Shown: positions 34,948 to 43,100 of the stretch, piece by piece | Position numbering within the stretch: position 1 is the first letter of the stretch | How the letters are laid out: the number at the start of each line of letters is the position of its first letter | Source: Leptolyngbyaceae cyanobacterium | Lineage (GTDB): Bacteria; Cyanobacteriota; Cyanobacteriia; Cyanobacteriales; Aerosakkonemataceae | Direction of reading: 5' to 3' | Length of the DNA stretch: 64,000 nucleotides | Assembly (NCBI GenBank): GCA_036703985.1 | Contig: DATNQN010000057.1 | Coordinates: 1 to 64,000, forward strand | Notes under the pieces: model-generated | Database searches by the model: none | What the model saw: the letters and a program-made list of their open reading frames with translations, nothing else | What the model was told of the DNA's origin: nothing | Made by a program: the position numbers and the translations under genes

Positions 34948-35532
34948 CTACCGTTGAGAAGATGACAAACTATCTAAGGCTAAGTTTAATTTAAGAACAT
35001 TTACTCCTGGTTCGCCAAAGATTCCCAAAAATCTGTCATCTGTATATTTATTCACCAAAATCTCCACTTGATTAGTAGAAAGATTTCGCGCTTTTGCTAC
35101 TCTGGCAATTTGTCCGATCGCTGAATTTACGCTAATGTGGGGGTCTAATCCAGAGCCAGAAGCATAAACTAAATCACCAGTAGGTTGAATATCCTCAGAC
35201 CGCAATGTATTTGTCGTTACTCGTACTCGATCGATTAAATCTGGATTGCTAGGAGCCAAATTACTAGCACCAGAAATACCTGTGGGTAGAGCGTCTTTTC
35301 CTTCACTATAATTGACTGTACTGGGACGACTCCAAAAATATTGAGGAGCCGAAAAAGTTTGACCGATTATAGCAGAACCGATCGGATTTCCAGCCGCATT
35401 TTTAATCAAACTGCCATTGGCTTGAAATGGAAATGCTAATTGCCCAATCGCCAGGATAAACAGCGGATAAATTATTGCTGTCAACAGCCAAAAAACGATC
35501 GTAACCCGAACACCAACAATTAATTCTCGCAT
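34948..35532 (-). CDS. kdpC: K+-transporting ATPase subunit C
   Basis: 194 aa; a single N-terminal TM (VTIVFWLLTAIIYPLFILAIGQLAF) anchors a periplasmic domain. Motifs ANGSLIKNAAGNPIGSAIIGQTF, YFWSRPSTVNYSEG, SGASNLAPSNPDLIDRV, SGSGLDPHISVNSAIGQIARVA and GVNVLKLNLALD match KdpC. KdpC assists K+ binding or assembly of the KdpFABC pump. It lies 72 bp upstream of kdpD and 48 bp downstream of kdpG in the same operon. Confidence 0.94.
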   Translation of the reverse strand: MRELIVGVRVTIVFWLLTAIIYPLFILAIGQLAFPFQANGSLIKNAAGNPIGSAIIGQTFSAPQYFWSRPSTVNYSEGKDALPTGISGASNLAPSNPDLIDRVRVTTNTLRSEDIQPTGDLVYASGSGLDPHISVNSAIGQIARVAKARNLSTNQVEILVNKYTDDRFLGIFGEPGVNVLKLNLALDSLSSSQR

Positions 35533-35579
35533 GGTAAAATTGTGATTTTACTATTGGAAATAGCTAAATTTAGTAAATT

Positions 35580-35873
35580 CTAAAATCGTTCTGGCTGAAA
35601 AATCACCACAAATAAATAAATTGCTAACCCTAGAGTAACCAGTCCCAGAATACCTAGCGCATAAACATTGATGCGGTTAATATTTCCATCGGTAGCAGCA
35701 TAAACTGTGGGTGCGATGACTAAATTCAGACACATCAACAAAAATAGCACCAAAGGCAGTGGTTTTTTCTTCCATTGATAATCTAAATAATCAACATCAT
35801 GATTTGGTAAATAACGACGGATTTCGGTCATCATATTTGATATTGTTTTACCGAAAACTTTGGCATTTTTCAT
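35580..35873 (-). CDS. kdpG: KdpG/KdpF-like small membrane subunit
   Basis: 97 aa from the ATG at 35873, preceded by AAGGAG; a start at 35906 would overlap kdpB. The N-terminal 40 residues are hydrophilic, then a TM segment (PLPLVLFLLMCLNLVIAPTV) and a second one ending IYLFVVIFQPERF. The final segment matches the tiny KdpF subunit of enterobacteria. A larger protein at this place, between kdpB and kdpC, is known as KdpG in Anabaena kdp operons; I use that symbol by analogy of position and size. Probably stabilises the pump. Confidence 0.75.
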   Translation of the reverse strand: MKNAKVFGKTISNMMTEIRRYLPNHDVDYLDYQWKKKPLPLVLFLLMCLNLVIAPTVYAATDGNINRINVYALGILGLVTLGLAIYLFVVIFQPERF

Positions 35874-35892
35874 AAGTTTAATTACTCCTTTA

Positions 35893-37974
35893 TTAAGCCA
35901 ATCCAACCACTTTGATTAAAAGATCGATCGCTTTAATAGCCACAAACGGTGCAACCACTCCACCTAAACCGTAAATTAAAATATTTCTTTGCAATAACTG
36001 ATTAGCAGTTAGCGGTCTAAACTTTACCCCAGTTAGTGCCAGCGGAATTAAAGCCGGGATAATTAAAGCATTGTAAATCAGGGCAGATAACACGGCAGAT
36101 TGAGTACTGGCTAAACCCATAATGTTTAAGCTACCAATCCCAATTCCGGCAAAAATTGCCGGAATAATTGCAAAATACTTCGCGATATCATTAGCAATTG
36201 AAAAAGTAGTCAATGCTCCCCTAGTAATTAGTAATTGCTTACCAATTGTCACCAAATCAATTAACTTTGTAGGGTCGGAATCTAAATCTACCATGTTAGC
36301 AGCTTCCTTGGCAGCTTGAGTACCGGAATTCATTGCTAAACCGACATTTGCTTGTGCCAAAGCTGGCGCATCGTTCGTACCATCGCCAGTCATTGCTACT
36401 AATTTGCCTTCGCCTTGTTCCCTTTGAATGACAGCAATTTTATCTTCGGGAGTTGCTTCGGCAATGAAGTCATCAACTCCTGCTTCTTCAGCAATTACAG
36501 AAGCAGTAATTCGGTTATCTCCCGTTAACATGACAGTCCGAACGCCCATACGTCGCAATTGCTCAAAGCGATCGCGAATTCCCGGTTTGATAATATCCTT
36601 AAGATAAATTACTCCGTAAAGTTCTCCTCCTTGACAAACCGCTAAAGGCGTACCTCCTAAACGAGAAACTCGTTCGTAAGCTTCATTTAAATCAACACCA
36701 ACTTGTCCGCCACGAGAACGAACAAAACCTTTTACCGCATCTACGGCTCCCTTACGCACTTCAGTACCATCAGGCAAATCCGTGCCACTCATCCGAGTTT
36801 TCGCTGAAAACTCGATTCCTTCTGCTAAATTACGGTCAAAATCTACTCTCGTGCCTAATTGTTCCGCCAATCTCACGATCGATTTTCCTTCCGGTGTTTC
36901 GTCAAAAACACTCGCGGCAAGCGCTACTTTTGCCATCTCTTGCATCGAGTGATTATTCACCGGAATAAATTCTTCCGCCAACCGATTTCCTAACGTAATC
37001 GTTCCCGTTTTATCTAATACTAAAGTGTTGACATCGCCGCAAGCTTCTACCGCTCGTCCAGAAGTGGCGATGACATTAAATTGAGCGACTCTATCCATAC
37101 CAGCAATACCAATTGCACTGAGTAAGCCGCCGATTGTTGTAGGAATTAAAGCTACTAACAGAGCAATTAATGTGGCGATACTAATCGAAGTTCCAGCGTA
37201 ATTACCAAAAGGTGGTAGAGTAGCAACTACAATTAAAAATACCTGAGTTAAAACTGCCAGTAATACTGTTAATGCAATTTCATTCGGGGTTTTGCTGCGT
37301 TCTGCACCTTCTACTAAAGAAATCATTCTATCTAAAAATCCCTTACCTGGATCGGCAGTTACTCGCAAAGTAAGTTCATCGGAAATAATTCGCGTACCGC
37401 CAGTAACGGAACTAGCAACATCAGAACCCGGTTCTTTCAATACTGGTGCTGATTCGCCAGTAATTGCCGATTCATCTACCGAAGCAACACCAGCAATTAC
37501 TTCGCCATCAACGGGAATAATATCGCCAGCAATTACTTTAATTACATCCCCTTGATGCAAAGAAGTAGAACTGATTTGTTGGATTGAAGCGTCAGGCAAA
37601 AGTTTTTTGGCAGTTGTTTCCGATTTCGTGGAACGTAAAGCATCTGCTTGTGCTTTACCTCTTCCTTCCGCTACCGCTTCTGCAAAATTAGCAAATAAGA
37701 CTGTAAAGAACAAAATTATCGTAATTAAGCCATTGTATAACCGTTGATTAGTACCGGGAACAGGGCCGAATATGGCAGGATCGATAGTTAGTAAAAAGGT
37801 AATGATAGTGCCAACCCAAACCAGAAACATGACTGGATTTTTGATTGTTTGTTTCGGATTTAGTTTGAGAAAAGAATCGCGCAAAGCTCTTTGATAAAGT
37901 CCTTTTGTATTGACTTTTGGGGTATGTTTGCGCTGTTGTCTGGGTTTACCGCGTTCGCGAGAAATTCTGGTCAT
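35893..37974 (-). CDS. kdpB: K+-transporting P-type ATPase subunit B
   Basis: Catalytic P-type ATPase of the high-affinity KdpFABC pump, 693 aa. It shows the actuator motif TGES (172-175), phosphorylation motif DKTGT (321-325), [10 protein letters not shown] and [26 protein letters not shown] in the nucleotide-binding and hinge regions, and seven or so TM helices. The N-terminal extension is basic ([15 protein letters not shown]). All catalytic residues are intact. It is separated from kdpA by 78 bp that carry a repeat hairpin. Expression under K+ limitation is expected from the family. Confidence 0.97.
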   Translation of the reverse strand: MTRISRERGKPRQQRKHTPKVNTKGLYQRALRDSFLKLNPKQTIKNPVMFLVWVGTIITFLLTIDPAIFGPVPGTNQRLYNGLITIILFFTVLFANFAEAVAEGRGKAQADALRSTKSETTAKKLLPDASIQQISSTSLHQGDVIKVIAGDIIPVDGEVIAGVASVDESAITGESAPVLKEPGSDVASSVTGGTRIISDELTLRVTADPGKGFLDRMISLVEGAERSKTPNEIALTVLLAVLTQVFLIVVATLPPFGNYAGTSISIATLIALLVALIPTTIGGLLSAIGIAGMDRVAQFNVIATSGRAVEACGDVNTLVLDKTGTITLGNRLAEEFIPVNNHSMQEMAKVALAASVFDETPEGKSIVRLAEQLGTRVDFDRNLAEGIEFSAKTRMSGTDLPDGTEVRKGAVDAVKGFVRSRGGQVGVDLNEAYERVSRLGGTPLAVCQGGELYGVIYLKDIIKPGIRDRFEQLRRMGVRTVMLTGDNRITASVIAEEAGVDDFIAEATPEDKIAVIQREQGEGKLVAMTGDGTNDAPALAQANVGLAMNSGTQAAKEAANMVDLDSDPTKLIDLVTIGKQLLITRGALTTFSIANDIAKYFAIIPAIFAGIGIGSLNIMGLASTQSAVLSALIYNALIIPALIPLALTGVKFRPLTANQLLQRNILIYGLGGVVAPFVAIKAIDLLIKVVGLA

Positions 37975-38007
37975 TTGTAATTAATGATGAGTAATTTGAT
38001 TGGGTTC

Positions 38008-38056
38008 GTAGTAAGGACTTCAGTCCTTAGAATTTGAGGATTAAAATCCTCACTAC
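38008..38056. repeat. GTAGTAAGGACT hairpin repeat, copy A (in kdpA-kdpB gap)
   Basis: GTAGTAAGGACTTCAGTCCT, then TTGAGGATTAAAATCCTCAC. The repeat ends with CACTAC, whose reverse complement provides the TAG stop of kdpA, so the repeat was inserted at the very end of that gene. Copies B and C follow at 42979-43022 and 43046-43090. Confidence 0.75.
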
Positions 38057-39765
38057 AAACTGGTTTTAGCAATTTGAAAAGCTTCTGCGATCGGCCCAAG
38101 TGCCAGAACTGGAAAGAAAGTTAACGCACCTAAAATCAGGATGACGCCTGCCGTTACGCTAGTAAATAAAATCGAGTCAGTTCGCAAAGTACCCGCGCCT
38201 TCCGGGACTGGTTGTTTGTTAGCCATACTGTCAGCTAAAAGCAATAAAGCAATAATCGGAATATAGCGTCCTCCTAACAGGCTAATACTGGTACTTAAGT
38301 TCCACCAAAGGGTGCTATCTCCCAATCCTTCAAAACCAGAACCGTTGTTAGCAGTAGCAGAAGTATATTCGTAAACTACTCGCGAAATGTTGTGAAAATT
38401 AGCAGCGCTAACTCCTCCAGGTGGTCGAATTTGAAAGGCTAAAGCATCGGGAAAAGCTAGGGAAATAGCACTGGGAAGTAATACAAAAATTGGGTGAACT
38501 AGTAACACTACGCTAGCTAAAATGATTTCTCGCTTCTCGATTTTACGATTGAGAAATTCGGGTGTTCTACCCACCATTAAACCAGTTAAAAACACGGTTA
38601 ATATTAGGTAAACGAATAAATAAGCAGTACCCGTTCCTTGACCACCCCAGATAATTTGCAAAAACATATTAAATAGAGTGGAAAATCCGCCGTTTGGCAT
38701 TAAAGAATCGTGCATTCCATTGACTGCGCCACACATGGTAGCAGTAGTAGTAATTGCCCACAATGCTGTCTGTGCCCAACCAAATCTCACTTCTTTTCCT
38801 TCTAAGTTTGGTTCCTGTTTACCCAAAATAGAATTAACTAAAGGATTACCTTGATATTCACCGATCGCAGTTATGCCAATGAGAATTACAAAGATAACAA
38901 ATACCATCCAAAAAAGTAGCCAAGCTTGCTTTTTGTTATTGGCGAATATGCCGTAAGTGTAAATCAGTGCAGCCGGAATTGAAACCATTGCAATAGTTTC
39001 GATTAAATTGGAGAAAGCATTGGGATTTTCATAGGGATGGGCGGAATTAATGCCGAAGAAACCCCCGCCATTTTCCCCTAGTTGTTTGATAATTTCATAA
39101 TGAGCTACTGGCCCTCTACTTAACACTTGCGTAGTGTTACCATCTAGGGTTGTCAAGATTGCTGGGCCTTCTAATGTTTCGGGAACTCCTGCAATAAGTA
39201 ACGCGATCGCACCAATAATAGATATGGGTAGTAAAATGCGGGTAATTGATAAAGTTAAATCAACGTAAAAATTACCCAAATTTCTACCAGTTAAACCGCG
39301 AATAAAAGCAATTCCTACTGCTAATCCAGTAGCGGCTGACGCGAACATTAAAAATCCTAAAGCTGCTACTTGACTGAAATAACTTAAGGTTGTTTCGCCG
39401 GAATAATGTTGCTGGTCGGTATTAGTAATGAATGAGATGGTAGTGTGTAGCGCTAAATCCCAACTAGGCGCGGTTAAGTTGGTGGGATTGAGAGGTAAAA
39501 CTCCTTGAAAAATCAAGATTGAATAAACTAACGCTGCCATGACGAGGTTGCTTAATAGCACTGCGCTAGTGTATTGCCAACCAGTCATATCTTTTTTTAA
39601 TCGCACGCCACCCAGAGCGTAAATAACTTTTTCTACTGGGATCGTTATGGGGTCGAGAAATGTACGTTCTTCCAAAAAGACTTTTGCTATATAACGTCCG
39701 AATATTGGTGTAATTCCCACCAATATAGCTAGGGTAATTGCAATTTGAAGGAAGCCTTGCCACAT
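38053..39765 (-). CDS. kdpA: K+-transporting ATPase subunit A
   Basis: 570 aa, K+-selective channel-like subunit related to the SKT superfamily. About ten to twelve TM helices with the four P-loop-type selectivity segments, for example [42 protein letters not shown] and [16 protein letters not shown]. The sequence appears complete. It starts the operon; the start codon is followed upstream by a 333-bp region shared with a divergent sensor kinase. The final residues end at a stop supplied by a repeat element. Confidence 0.96.
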   Translation of the reverse strand: MWQGFLQIAITLAILVGITPIFGRYIAKVFLEERTFLDPITIPVEKVIYALGGVRLKKDMTGWQYTSAVLLSNLVMAALVYSILIFQGVLPLNPTNLTAPSWDLALHTTISFITNTDQQHYSGETTLSYFSQVAALGFLMFASAATGLAVGIAFIRGLTGRNLGNFYVDLTLSITRILLPISIIGAIALLIAGVPETLEGPAILTTLDGNTTQVLSRGPVAHYEIIKQLGENGGGFFGINSAHPYENPNAFSNLIETIAMVSIPAALIYTYGIFANNKKQAWLLFWMVFVIFVILIGITAIGEYQGNPLVNSILGKQEPNLEGKEVRFGWAQTALWAITTTATMCGAVNGMHDSLMPNGGFSTLFNMFLQIIWGGQGTGTAYLFVYLILTVFLTGLMVGRTPEFLNRKIEKREIILASVVLLVHPIFVLLPSAISLAFPDALAFQIRPPGGVSAANFHNISRVVYEYTSATANNGSGFEGLGDSTLWWNLSTSISLLGGRYIPIIALLLLADSMANKQPVPEGAGTLRTDSILFTSVTAGVILILGALTFFPVLALGPIAEAFQIAKTSL

Positions 39766-40098
39766 AAGTTTACTTGAGGTTATTGAATTTTTATTGGATC
39801 GGTTTTAGCTCTGAAGTGTTCATATTTTCTATGACAATATTTTTTGTCAACATTACTACAGCTATAAGTTGATTCTCGAATTTTATTCGATTGCCAGCAT
39901 CAAACAAAAGATAGAAAACAAAGTTTATGATTTTATTAAGCTAGGTATAGCTGATATTTAGATCATTTAAAACATTGACAATAATTTTTCTATAACTACA
40001 GTTATACCCGATCTATATTTGGAGATATAGAATGATGTCGAGCCGGATTTCAAGTTAGTATTTGGATAATGGCTTTTAATTGATGATAAAAATAAAAA
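39766..40098. promoter_or_regulatory. Divergent control region between kdpA and the sensor kinase
   Basis: 333 bp, very AT-rich. Candidate protein-binding sites: the inverted repeat TGACAA-N6-TTGTCA (39832-39849), the palindrome TATAACTACAGTTATA (39991-40006), and a direct repeat ACTACAGCTATA (39855-39866) / ACTACAGTTATA (39995-40006). TTGACAATAATTTTT at about 39975 could be a -35-like element. Because a NarL-type regulator is encoded next door, these are plausible response-regulator sites; none is proven. Confidence 0.45.
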
Positions 40099-41211
40099 AT
40101 GATTAGCCAAATTGCTAAGCTAAAGTCTGCTTTTATTGGTAATAATCAACGCCCTAATATTTATGGAACGATCGCGATCGCAATATTTATCGTAATCGGT
40201 CTGGAGTATGCAACGCCCTCAGAGTACGTATTTGGTTACTTGTATACCGGCCCGATTTTACTGGTCAATTCTCGATTAGGTCGCCAAGCAACGTTACAAA
40301 TTACACTATTAGCTGCGGCACTAACTATTTTGAATTTATTTTTCCCAAGTATAGAAACTTTTAGTCCGGCGACAATGGCGAATCGGCTGATTGCAGTGCT
40401 GGCGCTTTTGGTAACTGGTTGGTTAAGCGATCGCAATCGACAATCCGAAGAAGCGATCGCCCAACAACAATCTAAATTACGCGCTCAAGAACAGCTAGCC
40501 AGTATCCGAGAAGACTTTGTATCAACTCTTACCCATGACCTGAGGACGCCATTATTGGGGGCAATTGAAACCATCAAATCTTTACAGGTAGGACAATTTG
40601 GCGCTGTCACGCCTTCCCAACAAAAAGTACTAGAAATGATGATTCGCAGCCATCAATCTAGCCTACAATTAGTACAAACTTTATTAGATGTGTATCGCAA
40701 TGACGCAGAAGGATTAAAACTTCAACTAGCGCCAATTAATTTAGTATCTTTAGCAGAAGAAGTAATTGCCACTTTAACAGATTTAGCGACTACCCGCCGA
40801 GTATATGTTTCTCTTAATTATGGAGAATCCAACTTTCGCCGATTTTTGTGGGTAAAGGGAGATCGCTTACAATTACAACGGGTTTTTACTAACTTAATTA
40901 TTAACGGCATTAATCATTCCCCTCGCGGTGGAAAAGTGGAAGTAATACTGGAGTGCGATAGTAACGATCGCGTTGTCAAAATCATCGATAGCGGACAAGG
41001 AATCGCCCATAATGAATTTTCCCACTTGTTTGAAAGATTTTACCAAGGTCACGGCGATCGACAAGCTAAAGGATCGGGATTGGGTTTATACTTAAGTCGT
41101 CAAATTATTGAAGCCCATAACGGTACAATTTGGGCAGAAAACCGTTTACCGCTTGGTGCTTTATTTGGTTTTCGCCTACCTGCTTATCAGATGGAAAAAA
41201 AATTAAATTAG
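40099..41211 (+). CDS. Sensor histidine kinase, divergent from kdp operon
   Basis: 370 aa. Two to four TM helices at residues about 22-105 (IYGTIAIAIFIVIGLEY, LLAAALTILNLFF, LIAVLALLVTGWL), a short linker, HisKA with His146 in LTHDLRTPLLGA, then an HATPase with N-box TNLIINGINHSP, DSGQGIAHNE and GSGLGLYLSRQI. The kinase core is intact. It forms a pair with the NarL-type regulator 67 bp downstream. Position and layout resemble the Hik20-Rre19 pair next to kdp in Synechocystis, so it probably controls kdp in place of the missing KdpD kinase; this is inference. Confidence 0.88.
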   Translation: MISQIAKLKSAFIGNNQRPNIYGTIAIAIFIVIGLEYATPSEYVFGYLYTGPILLVNSRLGRQATLQITLLAAALTILNLFFPSIETFSPATMANRLIAVLALLVTGWLSDRNRQSEEAIAQQQSKLRAQEQLASIREDFVSTLTHDLRTPLLGAIETIKSLQVGQFGAVTPSQQKVLEMMIRSHQSSLQLVQTLLDVYRNDAEGLKLQLAPINLVSLAEEVIATLTDLATTRRVYVSLNYGESNFRRFLWVKGDRLQLQRVFTNLIINGINHSPRGGKVEVILECDSNDRVVKIIDSGQGIAHNEFSHLFERFYQGHGDRQAKGSGLGLYLSRQIIEAHNGTIWAENRLPLGALFGFRLPAYQMEKKLN

Positions 41212-41278
41212 GTCGGAAATATCATCCGCTGATGACTTTATTCAATATTTTTCTTAAATCTCTTTTATTCGCTTAAAG

Positions 41279-41962
41279 ATGAAACCTACTTCCCTGCGGA
41301 TACTGCTAGTAGAAGATGATGAACTATTTCGTTTGGGGTTGCATATGCGCTTGCAACAAGAACCGGGAATTGAAATAGTAGCCGAAGCAATTGATGGAGA
41401 AATGGCAGTAGAATTAACCAATCAATTTCTGCCCGATGTAGTTTTGCTAGATGTCGGATTACCGGGAATTGGCGGGGTAGAAGCTTGTTGTCAAATTAAG
41501 CAGCAACATCCCCAAATCCCGATTTTAGTTTTAACTTCTCATTCCCAAAAGCTTTTAATCGAGAGATTGATTGCGGCTGGCGCTCAAGGATATTGTTTAA
41601 AAGGAATCGAAGCAGATTTGCTAATTTTAGCCCTGCGTTCTGTAGCGGCGGGTGCGTCTTGGTGGGATCGCACTGGTACGGCAGAAATTCGCGCTGTCTT
41701 TGAAAATCATCCGCCAGCAGTTCCTAGCATAAGCGAGACGTTGCAAAATCCACTGACTAGGCGAGAACAAGAGATTTTAGCTTTAATTGCTGCTGGAAAA
41801 AGCAACCAGGAAATTGCCGATCTGCTTTATATTACGGTTGGTACGGTGAGGGTTCACGTTCATGCTATTTTACAAAAGCTAGAAGTGCGCGATCGCACTC
41901 AAGCTGCCGTGTTAGCCATCCAAAAAGGATTAGTCGCCGCTGAATTATTGGGCAATCATTAG
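41279..41962 (+). CDS. NarL/LuxR-family response regulator
   Basis: 227 aa. REC domain: acidic pocket EDDE (12-15), phosphoacceptor Asp58 in VVLLDVGLPGIGG, and the Thr/Lys switch in VLTSHSQK and GYCLKG. The C-terminal LuxR-type HTH is LTRREQEILALIAAGKSNQE, then ITVGTVRVHVHAILQKLEVRDRTQA. Partner of the kinase just upstream. Standard KdpE is OmpR-type, so this is a different regulator class. Its proposed targets are the repeats in the shared kdp control region. Confidence 0.92.
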   Translation: MKPTSLRILLVEDDELFRLGLHMRLQQEPGIEIVAEAIDGEMAVELTNQFLPDVVLLDVGLPGIGGVEACCQIKQQHPQIPILVLTSHSQKLLIERLIAAGAQGYCLKGIEADLLILALRSVAAGASWWDRTGTAEIRAVFENHPPAVPSISETLQNPLTRREQEILALIAAGKSNQEIADLLYITVGTVRVHVHAILQKLEVRDRTQAAVLAIQKGLVAAELLGNH

Positions 41963-42179
41963 AACTACTTAAGTATTTTCACTCCCTATCTGAACTAGGC
42001 AACATAGGGGTACAAGTCCCAAAATGCTTGATTAGTAAGGAAACGGTAGTCTAAAACCGTTTTAGCGATCGCAAACCTTCCCGAAATACTCGCTTCGACG
42101 TTGATTAGATTTCCCAAAGATATTATTGCGCTCAGTCCGGGAAAACTAAGTTAGTATTCCCAAAGAAAGTTTGCCAGGT

Positions 42180-42968
42180 ATGCCCATGTATAGAAGAACC
42201 TATTTTTTGATTCAGTTAGTCACTGCTGCTGTTACCGCGATCGGCTTAGGTTTACCAAGCTCTGCCTTACCCGCCCAAGAGTTGGAAAATGGAGGAAAAG
42301 TTAAGCCATCTGTATCAACTAGTGTTATTGATAAAAATACCGAATCTAATAACGTTAGGGACACCTCAGAAAATCTCAAGCAAGCAGAAGTTTATTATAA
42401 CCAAGGCGTAACTTTCCAACAGCAAGGCAATTTCCCACAAGCGATCGTTCAATATCAAGAAGCTCTTCGCCTCAATCCCGATTTAGCAGTTGCTTACCTA
42501 AATATGGGAGCAGCTTTAGCAGCTTTAGGGAAGCGAGAAGAAGCGGTTACCGCTTATCGGGAAGCGATTACATTACAACCTAATTTACCAGAAGCTTACT
42601 ATAACTTGGCTAATGCCCTAGCACAACAATCAAAACTGGAAGAAGCGATCGCGCAATATCAACAAGCAATTCGCATTAATCCCGATTATGCTAAAGCTTA
42701 CTATAATTTAGGAAACGTACTAGCTCAGCAAGGTCAACGAGATGCTGCGATCGCCCAATGGCGAGAAGCAGTTCGCCTTCAGCCTGCATTTGCCGAAGCT
42801 TACGCCAATTTGGGATTGACGTTATCTCGAACTGGTCAACGAAAGGAAGCGGTAGAAGCGTTTAAGAAAGCACGAGAATTATTTAAAGAACAAGGAAAAA
42901 TCGAACAAGCAGAACAGATCGATCGTCTTTTACAACGAATCGTAATTACTCCTACCGTGATTACCTAA
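42180..42968 (+). CDS. Secreted TPR-repeat protein
   Basis: About 262 aa; starts at 42180 or 42186 are both possible. N-terminal signal-like segment (TYFLIQLVTAAVTAIGLGLPSSALPA). After a Ser/Asn linker come five TPR units (NQGVTFQQQGNFPQAIVQYQ, NMGAALAALGKREEAVTAYR, NLANALAQQSKLEEAIAQYQ, NLGNVLAQQGQRDAAIAQWR, NLGLTLSRTGQRKEAVEAFK). TPRs mediate protein-protein contacts, so this is likely a periplasmic scaffold. No catalytic domain. Two hairpin repeats follow immediately and may stop transcription ahead of the convergent priA. Confidence 0.85.
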   Translation: MPMYRRTYFLIQLVTAAVTAIGLGLPSSALPAQELENGGKVKPSVSTSVIDKNTESNNVRDTSENLKQAEVYYNQGVTFQQQGNFPQAIVQYQEALRLNPDLAVAYLNMGAALAALGKREEAVTAYREAITLQPNLPEAYYNLANALAQQSKLEEAIAQYQQAIRINPDYAKAYYNLGNVLAQQGQRDAAIAQWREAVRLQPAFAEAYANLGLTLSRTGQRKEAVEAFKKARELFKEQGKIEQAEQIDRLLQRIVITPTVIT

Positions 42969-42978
42969 AATTGGTTTT

Positions 42979-43022
42979 TAGTAAGGACTTTAGTCTTTTC
43001 TGAGGACTGAAGTCCTCACTAC
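42979..43022. repeat. GTAGTAAGGACT hairpin repeat, copy B
   Basis: TAGTAAGGACTTTAGTCTTT, then GAGGACTGAAGTCCTCACTAC. It starts 10 bp after the TPR gene and is followed 23 bp later by copy C in the same orientation. Confidence 0.75.
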
Positions 43023-43045
43023 GAACCGGAAGTTATATTTGGTTT

Positions 43046-43090
43046 GTAGTAAGGACTTTAGTCCTTTTTGAGAACTGAAGTCCTTACTAC
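43046..43090. repeat. GTAGTAAGGACT hairpin repeat, copy C
   Basis: GTAGTAAGGACTTTAGTCCT, loop, then AGAACTGAAGTCCTTACTAC. The arms are almost fully complementary over 20 bp. It ends 10 bp before the priA stop. Confidence 0.8.
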
Positions 43091-43100
43091 ACACGGTAGA

